This document shows, in pieces, positions 59,620 through 64,000 of a stretch of 64,000 nt of DNA (its first letter is position 1; each line of letters opens with the position of its first letter). The notes under the pieces were generated by a model. It was not told the DNA's origin. It saw only the letters and a program-made list of their open reading frames with translations, and made no database searches. The position numbers were made by a program, and so were the translations under genes. Source of the DNA: an uncultured Gemmatimonadota bacterium (GTDB taxonomy: Bacteria > Gemmatimonadota > Gemmatimonadetes > Gemmatimonadales > Gemmatimonadaceae); assembly GCA_902826615.1 (NCBI GenBank), contig CADEFN010000008.1, positions 82,902 to 146,901 on the forward strand, read 5' to 3'.

Positions 59620-59961
59620 ATGGGCGAGAACACAATGGCAGTGACCGACGCGAACTTCGAGTCGGAGGTCGAGAAGAACCAGGGTTTGGCTGTCGTCGAT
59701 TTCTGGGCTGAATGGTGCGGTCCCTGCCGTATGGTGGGTCCGATCATCGACCAGCTCGCGAGCGAATACGCTGGCAAGGCGAAGGTTCTCAAGCTGGACG
59801 TGGACGCCAACCCGCGGACGGGTCAGCGCTTCAACGTTCGGTCGATCCCCACCATCCTGTTCTTCAAGGATGGCAAGCTGGTGGACCAGGTGATCGGCTT
59901 CATGCAGAAGCCGGCACTCGACGCCAAGTTCAAGCAGCATCTCGCGGCCTCGGCGGCCTAG
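59620..59961 (+). CDS. trxA: Thioredoxin
   Basis: A 113-residue thioredoxin with the active site WCGPC (Cys33, Cys36), VVDFWAEWCGPCRMVGPIIDQLA, KLDVDANPRTGQRFNVRSIPTILFFKDGK. The cis-proline is in SIPT. A GGAG lies 5 bases before the first ATG, so MGENTMAV is the start rather than the internal ATG 59635. A strong terminator follows the gene. Confidence 0.96.
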   Translation: MGENTMAVTDANFESEVEKNQGLAVVDFWAEWCGPCRMVGPIIDQLASEYAGKAKVLKLDVDANPRTGQRFNVRSIPTILFFKDGKLVDQVIGFMQKPALDAKFKQHLAASAA

Positions 59962-59988
59962 CTTCGCCGCGAAGCGCGTCACAGGTTG

Positions 59989-60027
59989 TTCGCCAGGGGG
60001 CCTCCGCCTCCTGGCGAATTCTGTTTT
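59989..60027 (+). terminator. Rho-independent terminator after trxA
   Basis: TTCGCCAGG and CCTGGCGAA form a perfect 9-bp stem with a 12-base loop, followed by TTCTGTTTT. It lies 28 bases beyond the trxA stop and within the upstream extension of the rsmI frame, which therefore should not be translated. Confidence 0.9.
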
Positions 60028-60054
60028 CCGGCCACTTCCGAGCGCCTAACGTTC

Positions 60055-60912
60055 GTGCCCATAACCCGTTCTGCCGACGTCGACGCCGCTGGCGGCACGT
60101 TGTTCGTGGTGAGCACCCCCATCGGACACCTGGACGACCTGACACACCGTGCCGTGGCGACCCTGGGGCTGGTCGACGTGATCCTCTGTGAGGACACCCG
60201 GCACTCCCGCACCTTGCTGACCCGCTACGGCATTACCTCCCGAACCGAGTCGCTGCACGAGCATAACGAGGCGGCGGCCACGCCAGGGTTGCTCCGGCGC
60301 CTTCAGCAGGGTGAGCGGATGGCCCTGATCTCCGACGCCGGCACACCACTGGTGTCGGACCCGGGAGCGCGCCTGATCCAGGCAGCGGTCGAGGCCGGAA
60401 TCCGGGTGGTGCCCATCCCGGGGGCCTCAGCGGTGCTGGCAGCGCTGGTAGGGTCTGGGATGGCGGGTGGCGCCTTCACCTTCCTGGGATTTCTCGAGCG
60501 CAAGGGAGGGGAGCGGCGGAGCCAGATCGCTCTTGTCAGCAGGCTGCCGCACCCGAGCGTACTTTATGAGGCGCCAGGACGTGTCGCGGCGACCCTTCAG
60601 GATCTCGAAGCAGCGGGGATGGGTGAGCGGCGCGTGGTGGTGGCGCGCGAAGTGACCAAGCAGTTCGAAGAGTTTGTACGCGGAACGGTGTCAGAAGTCG
60701 GTGAGTACTACCGGGATGTGGCGCCGCGCGGTGAAGTGGTGCTGGTGGTGTCAGGTGCAGCGGACGATGAGACGATCGACTCGGGCGCGGTTGAGCGCGC
60801 TCTACAGGAAATGCGGGATCGCGGTGAGCGACCTCGGGACATGGCCCGAGCGCTGGTGGAGCGATTTGGCATGGCGCGTAACGACGCGTATCGACTGGCC
60901 CTCGGCGAATGA
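60055..60912 (+). CDS. rsmI: 16S rRNA 2'-O-ribose C1402 methyltransferase RsmI
   Basis: A 285-residue SAM enzyme: GTLFVVSTPIGHLDDLTHRAVATLGLVDVILCEDTRHSRTLL, quoted partly as STPIGHLDDLTHRA, then LHEHNEAAATPGLL, ALISDAGTPLVSDPGARL and VVPIPGASAVLAALVGSG. This tetrapyrrole-methylase fold modifies C1402 of 16S rRNA. GTG 60055 is chosen, since an earlier TTG would place the trxA terminator inside the gene. Stop overlaps the DUF4159 start (ATGA). Confidence 0.95.
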   Translation: MPITRSADVDAAGGTLFVVSTPIGHLDDLTHRAVATLGLVDVILCEDTRHSRTLLTRYGITSRTESLHEHNEAAATPGLLRRLQQGERMALISDAGTPLVSDPGARLIQAAVEAGIRVVPIPGASAVLAALVGSGMAGGAFTFLGFLERKGGERRSQIALVSRLPHPSVLYEAPGRVAATLQDLEAAGMGERRVVVAREVTKQFEEFVRGTVSEVGEYYRDVAPRGEVVLVVSGAADDETIDSGAVERALQEMRDRGERPRDMARALVERFGMARNDAYRLALGE

Positions 60913-61595
60913 GAGTGATGAGGCGAGCAATGTTGGCAGCGGTGCTCTCGCTGTCCCTGATTGGAGCGCGGCCGCTTGGTGAGGCGGTGCCGCGGCTTGG
61001 CATTGCGCGGCTGCAGTACGATGGCGGCGGCGACTGGTACGCCAATCCCTCGAGTCTGCCCAACCTGCTGAAAGCGGTGAACGAGCGCACCACGCTCAAG
61101 GTCGAACCGACCGAGGGCCGTGTGACGCTGAGCGATGATCGGCTCTTCGACTTCACCTTTCTGCACGCGACCGGACACGGGGTCGTCAAGTTCTCCGACG
61201 CCGAAGTGACACGGCTGCGCGAGTGGCTGCTGCGTGGCGGCTTTTTGCACGTGGACGACAACTACGGGATGGACGAGACCTTCCGGAAGGAGATTGCCCG
61301 GGTGTTTCCGGACCGGCCGCTGGTCGACGTCCCCCTGTCGCATCCCATCTATCACATGGTATACGACTTCCCGAAGGGTGTGCCGAAGATCCACGAACAT
61401 GACGGCAAGCCGGCCCGGGGATACGGGGTTTTTGTCGGGGATCGTCTGGCGGTGTACTACACACATGAAACAGATCTGGGCAACGGCTGGGAAGACCCCG
61501 GCACGTACAGTGACCCTCTTGAGTTGCACGAAAGCGCCCTGCGCATGGGCATCAACCTGTTCGTCTACGCGGTAATGAGCCGCCCACAGTCATGA
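60909..61595 (+). CDS. DUF4159 exported protein
   Basis: A 228-residue protein with an N-terminal signal (MRRAMLAAVLSLSLIGA) and a Rossmann-like DUF4159 domain: LGIARLQYDGGGDWYANPSSLPNLLKAV, DFTFLHATGHGVVKFSD, LRGGFLHVDDNYGMDETFRKEIARVF. Function unknown; the domain often occurs with MoxR ATPases, DUF58 and DUF4175-like proteins, as the next gene here. It is translationally coupled with both neighbours by 4-base overlaps. Confidence 0.88.
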   Translation: MRVMRRAMLAAVLSLSLIGARPLGEAVPRLGIARLQYDGGGDWYANPSSLPNLLKAVNERTTLKVEPTEGRVTLSDDRLFDFTFLHATGHGVVKFSDAEVTRLREWLLRGGFLHVDDNYGMDETFRKEIARVFPDRPLVDVPLSHPIYHMVYDFPKGVPKIHEHDGKPARGYGVFVGDRLAVYYTHETDLGNGWEDPGTYSDPLELHESALRMGINLFVYAVMSRPQS

Positions 61596-64000
61596 CTCTC
61601 CTCGACATTGTTGAACGCGAGCGACGTGGCGTTGCTCGGCAGCTGCACCTGGCGTCGGCAGCGTGGGTGGTGGCCGGGGCGCTGCTGGTGATGATGAGTG
61701 GTGTGCTGATTCTCGGGGGATCGCGGTGGCTTTCGCTGCCACGTGGTCTGCCGTTTGTCGTTTGGGTGCTGGCGGCGTGTGCCATGCTGGCGACCCTTCG
61801 CTCGTTCCGCGCCCGGTCGCAGGCCGAGACCGCGCTGCCGCGGATTGCCAAGACGGTTGAAGTGGAGCGGAAGCTGCGCGCCGGCTCATTGCGTGGCGTC
61901 CTCGAAGTGGGCCAGTCGGGTGTGCTCGGCCGTCTGGCCGAGGAGCAAATGGCAGAGCGGCTCAAGGCGATGGGATCGGGGACTCTTGTCCCGGACTACC
62001 GAAAGCAGCTGTTGAAGCGGCTGGCGGTCGGGGGCGTGGCGGCGGCGGTGGGCGTGCTCGCCGTCTTCTCTGGCGCTGCGGCTGCACCGGATGGTTTCCG
62101 CGCCGTGCTGCATCCTGTGGCGGCCTGGAATGGCACCCTGCTCGGTGCGGTGTCGTTAGGCGAGTTGCCCAAGTCGGTGTTGCGTGGTGAACGCGTGCAG
62201 GTGGTGGTGCGGGCGCCCGGCCGGAAGAGCGTCGAGGTGTCTCAGCGCCGCACGGGGAGTTCGTGGCGATCGGATGTGCTGGCGATGGGCGCCGATTCGG
62301 TGGTGTTGCCCGTGGGACCGCTCGACGCCGACCTCGCGATTGTCGCCACCGATGGGCGTAGCACCAGCGACACCGTCATCGTGAAGGTGGTGGACAAGCC
62401 CTTTGTCGGTGACGTCTCGGTGCGCGCGAATTTTCCCGCGTACCTCGGGCGCCGCCCGGAAACACTGCCGCTGGGTGAGCTGGTTCGCGCGCCGCGCGGA
62501 ACGACGCTGGAGTTCACTGGTCATTCCTCAACAGAGCTGCGATCCGTCACCCTCGAGCGCCCGGGGAATGACATCAATCTGACCGTGGACGGACGCAAAT
62601 TCTCCGGATCGTTTGTCGCGACCAGCTCTGGTACCTGGGCCTGGTCGGCCACCGGCAGCCAGGGCACCATCGCCGACCTGCCGCCCGCCCTCGAGCTCGA
62701 AGTCCTCCCCGACTCGTCGCCCCGGATCGAGATCATCTCGCCGTCCCGGGACTCTCTGGTGAACGCGAAGGACACAGTGGCGGTCTCGGTGCTGGCCACC
62801 GACGACCACGGGCTCGCTGGTGTCATGCTCCGCATTGCCATTTCCAACAGCCGCGGCGAGGTGCGTACGTCGAGCACCCGTCCGATGAGCGGGGCTACGG
62901 TCGATCAGTATGCGGGCGACCTGGCGGTGACCATGAATGCGCTGCAGCCTGGCGACGCCATGCGGATTACCGCGATTGCCACCGACGCATCCCCGTGGCG
63001 TCAGATCGGGCAGAGCCGCGAACTGGTGCTGAAGCTCCCCAGCGTCTCTGAACAGCGCGAGCAGGCACGGGCGTCGGCTGACTCGGCGCTCAACAAGGCG
63101 CTCGCGGCAGCCAACGCACAAAAGCAGCTCAATCAGCGGACCGCCGATGCGGCGCGGGCGCAAGCGCGCGACGCGCAGAAGAACGCGATGAGCTATGATG
63201 CCGCCGAACAGGCCAAGCAGTTTGCCAAGGAGCAGCGGCAGCTCGCCGACCGCATGCAGCAGGTGCAGGACGCGGCGCGTGATCTGGAAAAGCAACTCAA
63301 GGAAGCCGGCGCTCTCGACAGCTCGCTGCAAAACCGGCTGCGCGAAGCGCAGAAGCTGATGCGTGATGCCCTGACGCCCGAACTCGCGGAGAAGCTGCGC
63401 AAGCTCGAGCAGGCGTCGCAGAACATGTCGCCCGAGGAGTCCAAGCGCGCACTGCAGGATCTGGCCGAGCAGCAGAAGCAGTTGCGTGAGATGCTCGACA
63501 AGAGCGTGGAGATGCTCAAACGAGCGGCCATCGAGGGACAGATGGAAACGCTCAAGGACGAGGCCAAGGACCTGGCCAAGCGGCAACGCGAGCTGGTGGA
63601 TTCGATGCGCCAGGCCGATCAGCAGCAGGAGAAAAGCGCGGCCGAGCGGCTGGCCAAGGAGCTCACCGACAAGGCCAAAGATCTGCAGAAGGACGTGCAA
63701 AATCTGCAGAAGCGGCTCCAGCAGGAGAAAGCCGAGTCGGGCGCCGAACGCGTGCGCGAAGCGGGCGAGAAGATCGACGAGTCACTGGAGAAACTCCAGG
63801 AGGCGCTGAAGCAGCGTGCCCAGCAGCAGGGTGAGCAGCAGCAGGGTCAGCAGGGACAGAAGCAGCAAGGACAACCTGGCGGCGAAAAACAGCAGGGTCA
63901 GCCCGGCGGCGAAAAGCAGCAGGGGCAGCCTGGTGGAGAAAAGCAGCAGGGCGAGGCCAAGGCCCAGGGCGAGCAGAAGGGTGGTGAGCAAAAGGGCGGA
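61592..64000 (+). CDS. DUF4175-like membrane protein with coiled coil, 3' end outside window
   Basis: 803 residues are visible and the gene continues beyond the window. Two membrane helices lie at the start (about 24-48 and 52-72), a third at about 146-166. A periplasmic region with beta-sandwich-like segments follows (PSRDSLVNAKDTVAVSVLATDDHGLAGVMLRI). A long Ala/Gln/Glu/Lys coiled coil runs from about 490 to 740 and then a low-complexity Gln-Gly tail. The order DUF4159 then this protein matches the conserved DUF4175 neighbourhood. It starts within the preceding stop codon (ATGA). Function unknown; a structural or envelope-scaffold role is inference. Confidence 0.8.
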   Translation, partial: MTLLDIVERERRGVARQLHLASAAWVVAGALLVMMSGVLILGGSRWLSLPRGLPFVVWVLAACAMLATLRSFRARSQAETALPRIAKTVEVERKLRAGSLRGVLEVGQSGVLGRLAEEQMAERLKAMGSGTLVPDYRKQLLKRLAVGGVAAAVGVLAVFSGAAAAPDGFRAVLHPVAAWNGTLLGAVSLGELPKSVLRGERVQVVVRAPGRKSVEVSQRRTGSSWRSDVLAMGADSVVLPVGPLDADLAIVATDGRSTSDTVIVKVVDKPFVGDVSVRANFPAYLGRRPETLPLGELVRAPRGTTLEFTGHSSTELRSVTLERPGNDINLTVDGRKFSGSFVATSSGTWAWSATGSQGTIADLPPALELEVLPDSSPRIEIISPSRDSLVNAKDTVAVSVLATDDHGLAGVMLRIAISNSRGEVRTSSTRPMSGATVDQYAGDLAVTMNALQPGDAMRITAIATDASPWRQIGQSRELVLKLPSVSEQREQARASADSALNKALAAANAQKQLNQRTADAARAQARDAQKNAMSYDAAEQAKQFAKEQRQLADRMQQVQDAARDLEKQLKEAGALDSSLQNRLREAQKLMRDALTPELAEKLRKLEQASQNMSPEESKRALQDLAEQQKQLREMLDKSVEMLKRAAIEGQMETLKDEAKDLAKRQRELVDSMRQADQQQEKSAAERLAKELTDKAKDLQKDVQNLQKRLQQEKAESGAERVREAGEKIDESLEKLQEALKQRAQQQGEQQQGQQGQKQQGQPGGEKQQGQPGGEKQQGQPGGEKQQGEAKAQGEQKGGEQKGG
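63869..63949 (+). repeat. Three 27-bp tandem repeats coding GQPGGEKQQ
   Basis: Three in-frame copies of a 27-base unit encode GQPGGEKQQ, followed by shorter Gln/Lys/Gly-rich stretches. The copies differ at several third positions, so the repeat is not a very recent duplication. It lies in the periplasmic or cytoplasmic tail of the DUF4175-like protein. Confidence 0.85.

Noticed and set aside
1..64000. Prophage or insertion sequence
   Set aside because: No integrase, transposase, phage structural gene or long terminal inverted repeats were seen.

Overview
The window is a GC-rich (roughly two-thirds G+C by eye), densely coded bacterial chromosome segment. It holds about 62 protein genes, one tRNA, no rRNA and no obvious prophage or insertion sequence. 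Outer-membrane functions (LolA, an OmpA/BamA-like barrel protein, SPOR proteins), a short housekeeping-type sigma factor of the kind seen in the Fibrobacteres-Chlorobi-Bacteroidetes group, a DUF4105/Lnb-like protein and the neighbour order all fit a Gram-negative member of Gemmatimonadota. That placement is inference; no rRNA is present to settle it.

Layout. 1-6.7 kb: partial membrane protein, DinB-like and ACT-domain proteins, a GAF histidine kinase, an ABC exporter and an NRAMP-like transporter. 6.8-16.7 kb: a HEAT-repeat/HD-GYP pair, YifB, LarE with a small partner, a sigma-54 activator, and an aldehyde dehydrogenase. 16.8-24.5 kb: signal peptidase, primary sigma factor, YajQ, a D-2-hydroxyacid dehydrogenase, RimO, a SpoIID-like protein and a Gfo/Idh oxidoreductase, many overlapping by 4 bp. 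24.5-30.8 kb: DUF4105 protein, HyuA/HyuB, a metallo-beta-lactamase-fold protein and a Crp/Fnr regulator. 31.1-36.7 kb: rpmE-prfA-prmC-ylbF-tmk-ctp, then lolA. 36.7-46.9 kb (minus strand): rsfS, a 1087-residue peptidase-like/TolB-like/barrel protein, two SPOR proteins and smc. 47-49.2 kb: rpsF-rpsR-DUF2232-rplI. 49.4-54.2 kb: SRAP protein, ychF, a four-helix-bundle gene, pth, rplY, prs, tRNA-Gln. 54.2-64 kb: ispE, a YbhN-like flippase-type protein, a degenerate Hpt protein, pdxJ, mce, trxA, rsmI, DUF4159 and a 3'-truncated DUF4175-like gene.

Most of the window is conserved housekeeping machinery for translation (RF1 and its methylase, L31, L9, L25, S6, S18, Pth, YchF, RsfS, RimO, RsmI, tRNA-Gln), envelope biogenesis and signalling. 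The most unusual part is 50.1-51.8 kb. There, three arrays of one 9-bp unit (CGTGCTTCC) surround ychF and a small four-helix-bundle (S23/IVP-like) gene. The two arrays that flank the four-helix-bundle gene are inverted relative to each other, and one of them supplies the C-terminal codons of pth. This looks like a small insertable cassette and is the best candidate for something undescribed.

A second window-wide signal is the heptamer GTTAGGC, seen at least 26 times on both strands. It accounts for most uses of the rare leucine codon TTA, nearly always as Leu-Gly.
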